From contig JAHWDD010000004.1 of NCBI GenBank assembly GCA_023897205.1, positions 3,968,001 to 4,032,000 on the forward strand: a stretch of DNA of 64,000 nucleotides. Direction: 5' to 3'. This DNA is from Exophiala sp. HKRS030. Its lineage: Eukaryota > Ascomycota > Eurotiomycetes > Chaetothyriales > Herpotrichiellaceae. Both the position numbers and the translations under genes were made by a program. Below are positions 44,305 through 55,069 of this stretch, piece by piece; the stretch's first letter is position 1, and each line of letters begins with the position of its first letter. The notes beneath the pieces were generated by a model. The model was not told where the DNA came from. It made no database searches and worked only from the letters and a program-made list of their open reading frames with translations.

Positions 44305-45822
44305 ATGAAGTCAGGTAGCTGGCAAAAGGTGCATCGACGAGACACAGGATTGCGAGGATATATCTCGGGCTGTTCACGGTTGTTTTGCATCGTTGGCATT
44401 GTGTTCTCTCCGGTTCGTGGTCATCCAGGTCCACCAGGCGGCCTGCACAAAGGTAAGAGTGCATCCTATCTCAAGACACTCTTGTACTTGAAATCCAGAG
44501 TCTTATATGTTTTTCCAGAGAACACCTTCGATCCCCCAACCGCAATCATGACAGACGGTATTGCGAGCGTCATGCCCACGACTCTGACACCCGTTGCAAC
44601 CTCGTGGGACACCTTTTCGCTCAGCATGACTCTCGTCGGGACTGGATGGTCGACATCGTATACGCCTACGACGACATCGTCTGACTCGGACCATGGTTCA
44701 ATTTCATTCCTGATCGGCGATATGAGCACATCGTCATCTCTAGTGTCCACTGCCAGTGCGACGGCGATAATTTCAGGTTCGAATAACACATTTACTTCAA
44801 CAGCACAAGAGGTATCGGTTCTGATGATTCTGAATTCGACTACGACTACACCTCTACCAGCCATTCCAGCGCACGTCATGAACGCAACAGTGACAACGAC
44901 GATGACGGAGGCACCTGTACCTCCAGACATTGTCGCGCCTACCATTGGCAGTTCCAATGGATCTTCTTCTGGCGAAATCCCCTTTCCACCGGTACCGAGC
45001 TCGATCTGGATCACCGCAACACGAACACAGACGGCGTACATGAACACCACTGTAATCGTCGAAGCGCCCTCGAGTGCTATGACTGAGTCGTCCTTGGTCG
45101 TGAACAGTGCAATAAGCCACCTCGGAGCGTTGCCAAAGATTACAGATCCGTCGGTCTTGTCGTCACTATCGTCGCGGGAGTTTTCGATCTTGCCCATCAC
45201 GGCCGTGAACAACGAGACATCATCGACCACGACGCCGTGTAGTACGAGGGTAGCTACAGTGACGGTGACGGTGATAGTTTCGGTCAATTCGACAATGCCG
45301 TCTGTAATGATGCATACGCGAACAGTGACTGCTTCGATGCTGACATCGCCAGATACAACGATGACGACTGTTGGTCCAAAGTCATCTGCATTGACGACGA
45401 ATATGACATCCAGCATGGTCGCCGTGACGGGTGCAACGGAAGGCCCCCCCGATATGAGTATGAGTGTGACAATGCCTTTTACGGGCGGGTCGAATGTGAC
45501 TACCTCCTTCATGACGAGTCCTAGTCCGACCACAATTCCATCTTCTGCTTACCCGACACTGTGGTCGTATGACTTTTGGGCAACGGTCGCGAGTTACAGA
45601 TCGAAAACTCTCGCAAGTGATTCCAAGGGTATCGATTCGCGAATCCAGACTGTCGCACGACTACGCCACGAGCGCTCATTCGTAACGTCTACGGCGCCCA
45701 CAACAAAAACCACGGATGGCAATGAGCGGATCCCGAAAGTGACCAACGTCAAATCATTCAGTCTCGCGCCATCAAAACCCACCACCTTTGTCACTGTACC
45801 GAAGGGATGTCGAGAACGATAG
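44305..45822 (+). CDS. Ser/Thr-rich mucin-like surface protein
   Basis: About 483 aa if the probable intron 44453-44518 (GTAAGA donor, TTTCCAG acceptor, 66 nt, stopless) is removed. More than a third of the residues between about 80 and 450 are Ser or Thr, with many Asn-X-Ser/Thr sites, the composition of a heavily glycosylated wall or adhesin-type protein. A hydrophobic segment near the start (LFCIVGIVFSPVRG) could act as a signal anchor, but the better signal peptide is the frame at 44145, so the 5' end is uncertain. No GPI signal or C-terminal membrane helix is seen; the end is basic (TFVTVPKGCRER). A 355-codon frame on the opposite strand is a mirror of the Thr-rich codons. Confidence 0.6.
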   Translation: MKSGSWQKVHRRDTGLRGYISGCSRLFCIVGIVFSPVRGHPGPPGGLHKGKSASYLKTLLYLKSRVLYVFPENTFDPPTAIMTDGIASVMPTTLTPVATSWDTFSLSMTLVGTGWSTSYTPTTTSSDSDHGSISFLIGDMSTSSSLVSTASATAIISGSNNTFTSTAQEVSVLMILNSTTTTPLPAIPAHVMNATVTTTMTEAPVPPDIVAPTIGSSNGSSSGEIPFPPVPSSIWITATRTQTAYMNTTVIVEAPSSAMTESSLVVNSAISHLGALPKITDPSVLSSLSSREFSILPITAVNNETSSTTTPCSTRVATVTVTVIVSVNSTMPSVMMHTRTVTASMLTSPDTTMTTVGPKSSALTTNMTSSMVAVTGATEGPPDMSMSVTMPFTGGSNVTTSFMTSPSPTTIPSSAYPTLWSYDFWATVASYRSKTLASDSKGIDSRIQTVARLRHERSFVTSTAPTTKTTDGNERIPKVTNVKSFSLAPSKPTTFVTVPKGCRER

Positions 45823-46255
45823 CTGGATGCTCCTGAGACCTGAAAGAGGTAACCTACCTGCATTTACGTGGGCTTGCGTGATTGAAAGATCTGCCCACCA
45901 CCAAGGGGGTTTTATAGGATTTATCCAGCGACACGTCCACGAGACACAAAGGGAGAAGCTGCAAGGTTGTGTAAGGGTACGCGGAGTATATGACCGGGTG
46001 GCTTCTTTTTTTAAATCACAAAAATCAATCTTGGGGGAAAGCTGAGAAATGGTTGTGTGCTTGTGTCCGTAATGAAATTTCAGCAGACAGAGACAGAGCA
46101 TGTCTAGAATGCACAGGTCTTGAGCGTTTTGAAACGCGCAATTTTTTCTAATCATGAAATGTTGTTGCACTGTGAGCATTCGGTGAACGATCGCCGTACG
46201 CATTCGCTCTATGAGCCGGGGCGCAGTCCTCTCTATGTTGAAAGCACGCAGCTCA
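45823..46255. other. Intergenic, 433 bp, converging gene ends
   Basis: No gene, repeat or regulatory element recognised. Confidence 0.6.
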
Positions 46256-48054
46256 CTAATCTTTCTTGTCATCGTCCTTTTTGGGCTCAAAGTTCAACTG
46301 GTTTCCATTGTAAAACTGTTGATCGCGCCTCGCACTTTCCGCACGCTGATCGGCCAGCGTTCGCACACGAACATTCCTCACGGCATTCTGTGGTGTCGAC
46401 GTCGACGCTTGTCCTCCACCAGTGGCATTGGCCTCGGCAGATCCCTGCTGGGTGGTGTTGTAACCCAGGAGGCTCTTGACACCGCCAAAAACCGCACCGG
46501 CCGTGCCGCTGACGAGATTGTAGCCTCCGCTCACGGCGGTGCTGAGCAATCCACCCGTGGAAGAACCGGTGTACGACTCGACGTAGCCCTTGACGGGGAC
46601 CATGACGAGCGTGCAGCTTCCTACGATCCCAAGATTGCGGAGCTCTTGTTCCTCCTCGGCGGCCTCGATGTTTCGGTTTGGTAGAGGGGTCAGGATGAGT
46701 TTGAGATTGTACGGGGCAGAGATGTTTGTTTCCGTGTCGATCCATGGCCGGACGTCGTTGGATAAGGTGGAAGTCGGTTGGAACGTCGAGCGGAGTGTGC
46801 TGCCGTCGAATGTGCGCACTTGAACCCTGACCTGTGTAGATCTTTGTTTTGATCCGGACGAGGATTCGGATGCCGAGCTGGCAATGTCGCCTTGTTTGCG
46901 CAGTTCGTCGAGTCGTCGGCGTTCTTCGCGGTCCGCTTTAATTTGAGCCTTGATGCGGTCGCGCTCGTCTCGTTGGTGTTGTTCTCGCTCGCGCTGCATC
47001 TTGATGTATTCTGATCGCTGTGCTCGTTGTCGTTCACTGGAAGGTTGATCATTGGAAGGCGTCGCGGCGTCGATCCCTTGTACGGGAGGCGATCTATTGC
47101 TTGCTCCGGTCGATGTCTGAGGCGACGTGTTATTCTGGGTGGATTCTTGGGGTTGCGATGGTGTCGCAGTTGCCGAGGATCGTGTCTGGCCAGGTATTCG
47201 AAGTCCAACTGCTGGAAAACGTAACAATCTAGATCGTACATGTTCGGACAGTGCCCGTCGTCCTCCTCCGCGTAATCGTTTCACCTCGTCTCGAAATATT
47301 GGTATGTTGTTTATCAAGTGTAACTGAGTCTCGAAGATTTCGGAAGGAGACTTGCCATCGTCGAGCAGTTTCTGAGTATGATTCCGTAGAGCATCGTAGG
47401 CGTTGTTCGATATACGTGTACCCTCCGTGACAGGTTGGAGATCGAGATATCCTGTTTCTTCTCCTGAAGATGCTTGATCTGGTTGTGAAGTGCTGCACAT
47501 AGTTAGCACTTTATACTCTTCATGTAGTTGATATACCTACTCCTCGGCCAAGGCCAACTCCTGCTCAGTTTCTTCAACACCAAACGCCTTCCTTAGACGG
47601 GTTGGAAGGTCATCGGTCGAAATCTGACCAGACTGAATGTTCTCTTGTAGTTGGGCATTCCTTCAGCTGTCAGTGTTAACCCGACTGTCCACGACACAAT
47701 TCCTCTTACTTGATGACAATAATCGCGGGGATACTGTCGATTGAACATATCGGCGAGAGAAAGCCAGCTTCCTGTGAGCCTGCCTCGATGCGCAGAGCAA
47801 CAGCTTGTGAGGTTATTGCGGTCTTAATCTGTATGAGGTCAGACTCTGTTCTGATCGTTCCAACCTTTCAATCTTACTGATTCCCCGTTCAGGATAGACT
47901 CCCATCGCCGACTCGCCTCGGACTGATCTATTCCAAGTTAGGCATGCGTTCAACGAGGTGGCGTAGAAGTTGTACCTTGGACGAAGCATAGGACTGCTTT
48001 TGACTGTTGAAGTGCCAGACCAATGCCGCTCTGTAGGTCGCCCTCGTGAAACAT
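46256..48054 (-). CDS. UBX-domain protein (UBXN4/Ubx4-type), p97/Cdc48 adaptor
   Basis: Five exons: 48054-47976, 47927-47878, 47828-47710, 47660-47541, 47492-46256; 534 aa. N-terminus MFHEGDLQSGIGLALQQSKA begins a thioredoxin-like UAS domain as in UBXN4/erasin (about residues 1-110). A helical RRRLDELRKQGD-type linker (residues about 270-330, rich in Arg/Gln/Glu) precedes the UBX domain (TQVRVQVRTFDGSTLRSTFQ, about 345-425). A Gly/Ser-rich region with a possible membrane-associating stretch follows (GYNLVSGTAGAVFGGVKSLLG), and the end is lysine-rich. UBX proteins recruit the Cdc48 ATPase; this type works in ER-associated degradation. All introns have GTA-type donors and the joins restore a continuous family-like sequence. 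Confidence 0.88.
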
Positions 48055-48307
48055 CTCGGTCGAACGTGTGCTGGCTGAATGCAGTCTTATGAACGGTGGT
48101 GTCGCGTGAACCTCGTACAATGGCAGCAGGTGGAGGGCCGCAGGATGACATATGCATACATTACGGTAGACGATCGAGCAATTTGGTGGAGAGATCAACG
48201 ACTCCAAAATCGGGTCGGGGAATTTCCATGTATGCAGTATGAGGCACTCGTTTGCAGTTTATCATTTTAACTAACAACACCTTCTGTATCGCATTCAGGC
48301 AGCAGGC

Positions 48308-49290
48308 ATGGCCAAGCATGACTTGAATATTCTACGTGCGATACTGTTCAGGTGCCGGAGACCTTTCAGTGGCCGCCCAAAGTCCTCTTTTCGCAATGTC
48401 ATGACAAGAAAGCCGCCGCCCGGCCATGACAATCCTGATTTCGTCTCGATAGTGGATGCGCCTGCTAAGATTGTTTCGGTCAGTCAGAAGCATTCAAAGA
48501 TAGGTCTGGCGGTCCTGGCGGTCATTCCAATCACAGCTTTCTGTCTGGGAACATGGCAGATCCAGCGACTGGACTGGAAAACGAAGCTCATTGCAAAATT
48601 CGAGGACCGACTGGTCCGACCACCACTCCCACTTCCTCCGAGGATTGACCCGGATGCAATCCATGAGTTTGATTATAGAAGGGTCTATGCTACAGGGAAA
48701 TTCAGACATGACAAAGAGATGTTGATCGGGCCGCGCATGCAAGATGGAAAAGACGGATTCATGGTTATAACGCCGTTTGAACGCGAAGGAGGAAGCACGA
48801 TTCTCATAAATCGAGGCTGGATTAGCAAGGACAAGAAGTATCAACAGGACCGAGATCCTTCGTCACTCCCACAGGGTCAAGTGATGGTGCAAGGCCTGCT
48901 TCGAGAACCGTGGAAGAAGAACATGTTTACACCTCCAAATGCCCCAGAGAAGGGCAAGTTCTATTTCCCCGATGTTGCCCAGATGGCGCAGGTCTCTGGT
49001 GCTCAGCCGATATGGATCGAGGAGACTATGACCCCAGATCTGTTGGTAAGCTGGGATCGAGAAGCAAAAGGAATTCCCATTGGGAGAGCAGCGGAAGTCA
49101 ATCTCAGAAACAATCATTTCCAGTATATATTCACATGGTAAGTCTGCCATGTTTGGTATCCAGTGGTTTCATCTCTCATCAAGTCATTAGGTACTCATTA
49201 TCTGCCGCCACCACACTGATGATGTGGATGCTTCTCAAAAAGAAACCTGTGGACAGAGCCCGACGAGTCCGGCATGTCACCAATTGGTGA
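48308..49290 (+). CDS. SHY1: SURF1/Shy1, cytochrome c oxidase assembly factor
   Basis: Exons 48308-49137 and 49191-49290; 309 aa. Arg-rich mitochondrial presequence (FRCRRPFSGRPKSSFRNVM), a first membrane helix (about 62-80, LAVLAVIPITAFCLGTWQ) with the signature LGTWQIQRLDWK, FDYRRVYATGKF, LINRGWI, and after the intron the second helix YSLSAATTLMMWMLLKKKP. Conserved FQYIFTWYSLS spans the splice joint. Acts in the inner membrane in maturation of Cox1 haem centres. The stop is 27 bp from the CENP-T stop on the other strand. Confidence 0.95.
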
Positions 49291-49317
49291 CAACCCCATC
49301 AAAACCCGTTCATCAAA

Positions 49318-50754
49318 TTACTCTCCATTCTCCTCAAACTCGGCCAGCGCCTCTTTTGGGAGCAGTTCGCGAGCAGCTTTATGAAGCTCACCCTCGCCCT
49401 GAAGCACCCTCTGTCGCTGCATCAGCATGAGAACGTCACTGCGATCGACTCGCTTTTTGCGCCGACCGTGGTTCGAATAGGCGGCAAGGTCTTCGCCGAT
49501 CTGTTCAAAGAACCATTCTGTCGCTTGCTCTAGGGCTTTCATATGGTCTTTTCCGAGCTTAGGTTTACGGTTGCCAAGCCGTGACTGGGAATCAATGGCC
49601 ACCCTTTTGATCAGGCTTGATGGGACTGCAGGGACCATCTCTCCATGCCGTGTCATCTTCACTCTTTTCCGACGAGTTTGTGGCGCCAGTGCTACTTCTA
49701 TGTCCGGATCCGGATGTGGAGACGCTTCTTCTAGGCCAGATGATGCTCCCGTCGACATATTATCGCCCGGCGACTGTATAGATGGTGTGCCCCCCACCAA
49801 TATTGTCGGATCCCGGTGGGCATGGCTGGCAGCCGCTTCTGTGTCGACCAGCTCGAATTGGAAGCTCTGGTCCAAACCTGGAATATTCATAGTGCTCTCA
49901 TCGATTGCAGGCGGGGTTGGGGACTTCTGCAATTGATTCAAATGTTCTGTCTCTCCGCCAACATCATATGATTCATCTTCAAAAGCTAACTCGCCGTGTG
50001 GTTGCAACAATTTGCCGGTGTTTGTGTGGTCGTGAAAGCCTGATTCTCTGCGGATCTCTAGTTCAGAGCCGAAGTCGCTCATCCTAATGCTGCCAAAACT
50101 GTAACGTGAGAGTCGACCGGTAGGCTCCTCGCTGATTGCTCTTCTCCCGATTTCAGTCAAAATTGTAGCGTCGTCGTCGTCGTCTCCCACCTCTTGTTGA
50201 TGGGAACTGAAAATGGACATTCTGGACCTGCGACGATCAACATCTGCAAGAGATTTGCTAGCGGCCGCGAAGTCAATAGACTTGAATGTGATCGTTGGGT
50301 CATGATGGGTTTCGGAATTGTGGTCAACATCATCGCCCGGAAGTATTGATGGTGTTGGTGGAACAGGAAGCTCGCTGTCCTCCTCTTCCTCGTGGACGGG
50401 CAGCGGAATATCGTCCAGACTGTCATCCACGTCCAAGAATAATTGTGACCTCCTCAGTCCATCCTTGACGGTCCCGTCTGGATCAGGTCCCTGGTTTTCT
50501 TTACCCCGCGCAGTTACAGGAGTGGGTACAGTCTTCTTCGTTACAGGTGCTGTGATCTTTGCGAGGCGCCGCAGAATTCCTCTCACAGAGTCCGGTCGTA
50601 AGTCCTCGCTCAAGGCCCTTCTTTTCCGATGCGACCGTGTCTTTGCGCCGCTTCGTTGTTGTAGGGCATGGAGGGCATGCGGTGTCGAGGGAGCATGTCG
50701 CGCTGGTGTCTGGGAATTGTACAGTTCGGCCAGCGATCGCTTTCGCGAAGACAT
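49318..50754 (-). CDS. cnp20: CENP-T homologue, inner kinetochore histone-fold protein
   Basis: 478 aa, single exon, from the ATG at 50754 (MSSRKRSLAELYNSQTPARH); the frame upstream starts elsewhere and adds a His/Asn-rich piece not typical of the family. The N-terminal 370 residues are disordered with basic RKRRALSEDLRPDSVRGILR and many acidic patches, including possible Ndc80-binding sequence. The C-terminal about 95 residues are the CENP-T histone fold: SSLIKRVAIDSQSRLGNRKP, LEQATEWFFEQIGEDLAAYS, KKRVDRSDVLMLMQRQRVL, ELLPKEALAEFE. It pairs with CENP-W to wrap centromeric DNA. Identification rests on the histone fold and its C-terminal position. Confidence 0.85.
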   Translation of the reverse strand: MSSRKRSLAELYNSQTPARHAPSTPHALHALQQRSGAKTRSHRKRRALSEDLRPDSVRGILRRLAKITAPVTKKTVPTPVTARGKENQGPDPDGTVKDGLRRSQLFLDVDDSLDDIPLPVHEEEEDSELPVPPTPSILPGDDVDHNSETHHDPTITFKSIDFAAASKSLADVDRRRSRMSIFSSHQQEVGDDDDDATILTEIGRRAISEEPTGRLSRYSFGSIRMSDFGSELEIRRESGFHDHTNTGKLLQPHGELAFEDESYDVGGETEHLNQLQKSPTPPAIDESTMNIPGLDQSFQFELVDTEAAASHAHRDPTILVGGTPSIQSPGDNMSTGASSGLEEASPHPDPDIEVALAPQTRRKRVKMTRHGEMVPAVPSSLIKRVAIDSQSRLGNRKPKLGKDHMKALEQATEWFFEQIGEDLAAYSNHGRRKKRVDRSDVLMLMQRQRVLQGEGELHKAARELLPKEALAEFEENGE

Positions 50755-51166
50755 GATGATATGGTGGCGCGTTGTCGTGATCAAGTGGTTGTGTTGAGAC
50801 AGGACAACGTCGTTGTTATTGATGACACTCGCCGTCGGGTGGTGCAAAGATACGCGTCCGGCTTCAGGCTTCGGGGCGCGCAGTCACGTGCTGGTAATTG
50901 CTGGCCTCGGTACCCAGTTCTCCATGTCCAACGTACTGTAGAGGTGTCCGACGCTTTTCAAGACGAACTTGTGATTCTTGTCGAAGAACTTCTCATGTTA
51001 TAAGATTAATGCTATTTTTCATTCGTATGCACCGTCTATATGTAGGACGCGGGCTACAACCGCCCTCGTCGTCGTTGCCTGCCACCACGGTATTACCTGG
51101 GTCTCCGATATCAGTTGTGTACGACTCGTTGAGTCTCGGGAAATCTACCAGCCTATGTCCTACCGT
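50755..51166. other. Intergenic, 412 bp
   Basis: Promoter side of CENP-T and 3' end of the UNC93-like gene, both on the minus strand. No supported gene. Confidence 0.6.
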
Positions 51167-52682
51167 CTATACCTTCACCGTCTCGTCGCTCCGCGCCGCT
51201 TCCTGACTATCTTCACTGCGGGTTCCAGCGTCTTCATCGCCTGTGGCAGGAAGCCCAAACACTCCCGTTGATGATCTGCGTCCATCTACCTGCGCCGAGG
51301 CTCCAAAATCCTTTATAACCAACCAAGCTGGGACCAATGCCAACGCCCACAGGCTGAAATTGAGGTAAACGCCGCCAACTTCTCCGAAAACTGCGACTGA
51401 ATTCAAGCCATAACTCAATGCTTGCCATGCCGACTCTGTCCCTCTCAGCAGCGCAGCCAATCGTACAGTTTCCGGCGGTGACAGCGTCATCTGCCCGATC
51501 ACAAAGTAAAGGTACAAATAATTCACCTGGAATCCAATGACAAGGAACAAGAACAGAGCAAATGGACTTGCAAATCCATTGGTGCCATCTGACCAGTCAT
51601 AAGTGGGCTTTGTCCGCCGAAACCGAGTTACGAGGACCGTAGACCATATCCATAGTCCAAGCTGAAGCGTGCTGAGGAAAAAGAACGACCCTCGTGCGCG
51701 GGTCTTGAGAGCGATGCGCGTGCGATCGAGGAATAATCCGAGGAGGTTCCCACCAATGACAGCGACGATTCCTGATAAGAACGACCCTAGTGCTCGAGCA
51801 CGGACCGAAAACCACAAGGCTGAGAATGTGAACATGACTGCTTCAGTGTACACGGCTTGACCGATGAAAGGGACTATTAAGAGGAATTGCTTGCTGAAGA
51901 AGCGCTTTGTGGTCGCTTTGATCTCGACCCAGGGGTGGTCCACCACAGACAGATCGACCTTTCGCCCATCCGTCCGCTGCACCTGAGAAGGCTTATTCAA
52001 TAACAACGCCACAAACGGTCCAATCGATTGAAGCGCAATGAAGACAAGGTATACTGTGTACGACACCTTGCCAGCCTTGGAATTGTGCGCATTGATGCCG
52101 ACATTGATTGCGCCGCCGAGGATTTGGCCGGCGAGTCGGAAACTTAGCCAGAACCCCAGAAATTTACCCTGGTTATATGGTTCCGGATACGCCAAGGCGA
52201 TCGCTGCCTCAGCCATCCAGAAGATACCAGCTGAAATTCCGCACAACGCAGCACCTAAAAGAGTAAGCCATTCTATGCCGAAGCGGTTGTTGGTGTACAA
52301 GCCGGCGGCATAGGGTGCATAGCCCATGGTCCCGATGACAAGCGCCCATTTGATACCTATCAGGTGCACGATAGCACTGGAGAAGTAGCATGAGACCACC
52401 ATGAGACAGAAGGTGAGTGCGTTGGCAGCATTCACGAGGTGTGGGCTCGCTTGGCCTCCGGCACCCAGCGAGTTCATGGCACCCCATATCCCTGGTGCCG
52501 AGAAGTTTGCGAGACCGAGAATCAGGGCATTGTAAAACGTTGAACGGTACCATTTGACGTCTGTGCCAGGCTTGTCAGTGGTGACATGTTTAGGAGTACT
52601 GACTGAGGGGTCACCCACGAATATTCTGTTTAGTGGTTGAAAGGCTTTCGTCAACAAAGTAGTCGCCTTTTGCTTCCGCCAT
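51167..52682 (-). CDS. UNC93-like MFS protein (DUF895-type)
   Basis: Exons 52682-52619 and 52560-51167; 485 aa. Exon 1 gives MAEAKGDYFVDESLSTTKQN and joins to VKWYRSTFYNALILGLANFS; donor GTGGGT, branch CACTGAC, acceptor CACAG. If read unspliced, the frame lacks an ATG. Motifs typical of the fungal UNC93 family: SAPGIWGAMNSLGAGG, NAANALTFCLM, GTMGYAPYAAGLYTNNRFG, GICAGIFW-type (GISAGIFWMAEAAIALAYPE) and GFWLSFRLAGQILGG. About 11-12 membrane helices. Function of the fungal group is not established; ion or metabolite transport is usual speculation. Confidence 0.85.
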
Positions 52683-53938
52683 TGTGGGGTGATGTCTCCG
52701 TCGTGGCAGCACGATTCAAGGTGTTCGACAAGTCGCGCAGTTGATCAGAGATGAATTTGGTGAAAAGGAAAAACCCTCAAAGAGTCCTTTGAAGGAGAAC
52801 CACGGCTTTTGTACTCCGGTCTATCATATGATATTTCCCTCCTACGACCCACTGCCACGACGTATACCAACGAGTATATATGCACCTCAGCAAGCCAAGC
52901 ACGTTTCAGACGGATGAGAGTGCTGCCGACGAATGAGAGAAGATCACGCCGGATTTGTTGCTTTGGATCATGAATGATGCCATGTTGGAACTGTTGCCGA
53001 CGAAGGGTAACGGGGGTCTCACTGGCGTGAACCTACACGTCAATCATGACCGTGTTTGTATATGGGTGAGCGGGTACCTAACTAGGCACTGGTGGTACAG
53101 TATCACGGGGCAGTATGCATTGAGGAGTCTACACGATTTCGTTGTTCCAATGTCGAAATCGCATCTCAGCTATTCTTTTACTGTGCGCAGACCAGGCTGA
53201 TGTGTCGAAGCATTGTGATCTACGAGGTACTCCGTATAGAATATGTACATTCATAGTACCAAGTGGTACATTACTCAACTTGCATCAATCTGTACAAACT
53301 ATGCCGAAATGATGATACTGCCTGGATTTATGACGGCCAGAGAACCCGAGAAAACAAGCCCCAAGACGATGATAATTGTTGGTGGTGGTGCGTCGGCCTA
53401 TGCTCTTGTTTGTCGGGTGTGGGAAGGATTGCGTGCTCATGGTACAATCTGGCGAATTTGCAAGGGGTACGAGTACTTTTTTTTTCCCAGGACCTTGCCA
53501 GAATTAAGTAAACTGCCCAGTATACCGAAGTGAGCACTAGACCTTGGCTTGCAAATTAGGTACATAGGTACTGTACAAAGGACTACATGTTGATAAGGAG
53601 AACAGAAGGTTTCCCTACTGTATTAGTACTTACGCTGCCAAAGTTACCCAGCGAAGGCCCGCAACAAGATTCCATCTCATATCCATAACAGGAATGTAGA
53701 TGAGATGTCGACGAGCAAAACACTTCGATCTCTTAGAGGAGAGAACAACTGCCTTATCATCACTAGGTTCCCCTTGTTGGTAAATGAGAGTAGACCTTCG
53801 AGATGTACTCCGTAATAGCGCGATACATCTCGACGGGGTCATTCTAAGTCTTGGCGCGTAAAATGTCACAGACTCCGATTTCTTTGTAATGTGGTACTCG
53901 GTATTTGGTTCGTGATTGTCAATTGCGTTTGAGCGACC
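52683..53938. other. Intergenic, 1.26 kb, divergent promoter region
   Basis: Between UNC93-like and HTD2. TACTCCGTA at 53228-53236 and 53816-53824. A 96-codon plus-strand frame (53243-53533) contains KTMIIVGGGASAYALVCRVW, which resembles a dinucleotide-binding start but has no continuing enzyme; it is treated as a possible relic, not a gene. Confidence 0.5.
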
Positions 53939-55069
53939 ATGTACAAAGCTTTCGGAGGCCACCCATGCATCCCATTCAGAGCATGCCGACTTCGCGTGAG
54001 GTGCATCAGAGCCAACAGCTATACGTACACGAAACCACCGGCCGACCGTGCAGAAGCAAAGCATGATGGCCCGACATTCGAAGGCGAGGCCGCGGCTCCT
54101 CCGGAGCCAGACCCCTTCGACCACCTCAGAGGTCGCAAGTTGAAGACGCGCGACGGGCCTTGGAACGCGTCCAACATGCACATGCTCTACCGGGCTCTGT
54201 GTGACCATCTGAACGTGTCACCCGGGATGCCCAAGAGGGTCCTGCCCGGATTCCAGCAAGTCTCGGGCAACGACGTCATCCCCGAGGGCCTCCTCTGCGA
54301 CGACGGGGCGGACGCGCGTTACTCCCCCGGGCCGGACTGGAGGTTCCGGCTCTGGGCCGGTGGGCAGATGGCGTTCAACGTGCCGTGGACGAGGCTCGAC
54401 GTGGGGGGTCCCGTGCTCCCCAACGAACTGGTGCTGGGCACCCGGACGATCGGGGACCTCGACTCGGGCCACCCCAAGGTCAAGGTCACGATAGGCAGGA
54501 CCTACTTCTCGGACCTGCACGGCGGCAGCTTCCCGTCCGTCGTCGAGAAGAAGTACCTCTTCTTCATGCGGAGCATCCCGCCGTCGCTGCGGTCCGCGGA
54601 CATCCAGCGCAGGCTGCAGCCGCCCGCCCATCCGTTCCACGCCGAGACGATGGTGCCCTCGCCGGCCCTGCTCTTCCGGTTCAGCGCGCTCACCATGAAC
54701 GACCACAAGATCCACCTCGACCCCGAATACACGCGGCGGGTCTACGGGATACCCAAGCTGCTGGTCCAGGGTCCGCTCACGGCCGTGCTGATGCTGGAGG
54801 TCTTGAGGAAAGCCCTCGACAACTACAGGCGGCAACAGACCGGCCTGGGGGAACGTTCCTTTGTCGTCACCTTCTTCAACTACAAGAATCTCATGCCGCT
54901 CTTTGTCGACGAGAAAATCACCATCGCCTGCCGCAAGAACGACGGCCGGGGGCCCACAGGCTCCAGGGACAGTAACCCGACGGAGTCGTGGCGGGTCTGG
55001 ATTCAAAAAGGAGAAGGGGACAACGCTACCGTGGCAGTGAAGGGAGAGGCTATTGTGTCATTAGATTGA
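53939..55069 (+). CDS. HTD2: Mitochondrial 3-hydroxyacyl-thioester dehydratase (HTD2-like)
   Basis: 376 aa, single exon. Arg-rich N-terminus (CRLRVRCIRANSYTYTKPP) fits a mitochondrial presequence. The C-terminal hot-dog fold has the hydratase-2 type motif near residues 242-285: LFRFSALTMNDHKIHLDPEY, RVYGIPKLLVQGPLTAVLML. The N-terminal half has a second, degenerate fold (AGGQMAFNVPWTRLDVGGPV, GTRTIGDLDSGHP), as in Htd2. Acts in mitochondrial fatty acid synthesis (type II), needed for lipoic acid. The body of the gene is very GC-rich; the first 150 and last 60 nt are less so. Alternative: mesaconyl-CoA hydratase-like protein. Confidence 0.82.
   Translation: MYKAFGGHPCIPFRACRLRVRCIRANSYTYTKPPADRAEAKHDGPTFEGEAAAPPEPDPFDHLRGRKLKTRDGPWNASNMHMLYRALCDHLNVSPGMPKRVLPGFQQVSGNDVIPEGLLCDDGADARYSPGPDWRFRLWAGGQMAFNVPWTRLDVGGPVLPNELVLGTRTIGDLDSGHPKVKVTIGRTYFSDLHGGSFPSVVEKKYLFFMRSIPPSLRSADIQRRLQPPAHPFHAETMVPSPALLFRFSALTMNDHKIHLDPEYTRRVYGIPKLLVQGPLTAVLMLEVLRKALDNYRRQQTGLGERSFVVTFFNYKNLMPLFVDEKITIACRKNDGRGPTGSRDSNPTESWRVWIQKGEGDNATVAVKGEAIVSLD

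Noticed and set aside
44466..45533. 355-codon minus-strand frame opposite the mucin-like gene
   Set aside because: Val/Ile-rich reverse reading of Thr/Ser codons (ACN read as NGT); no start context or domain. It is a weak alternative only because the plus-strand protein is low-complexity.
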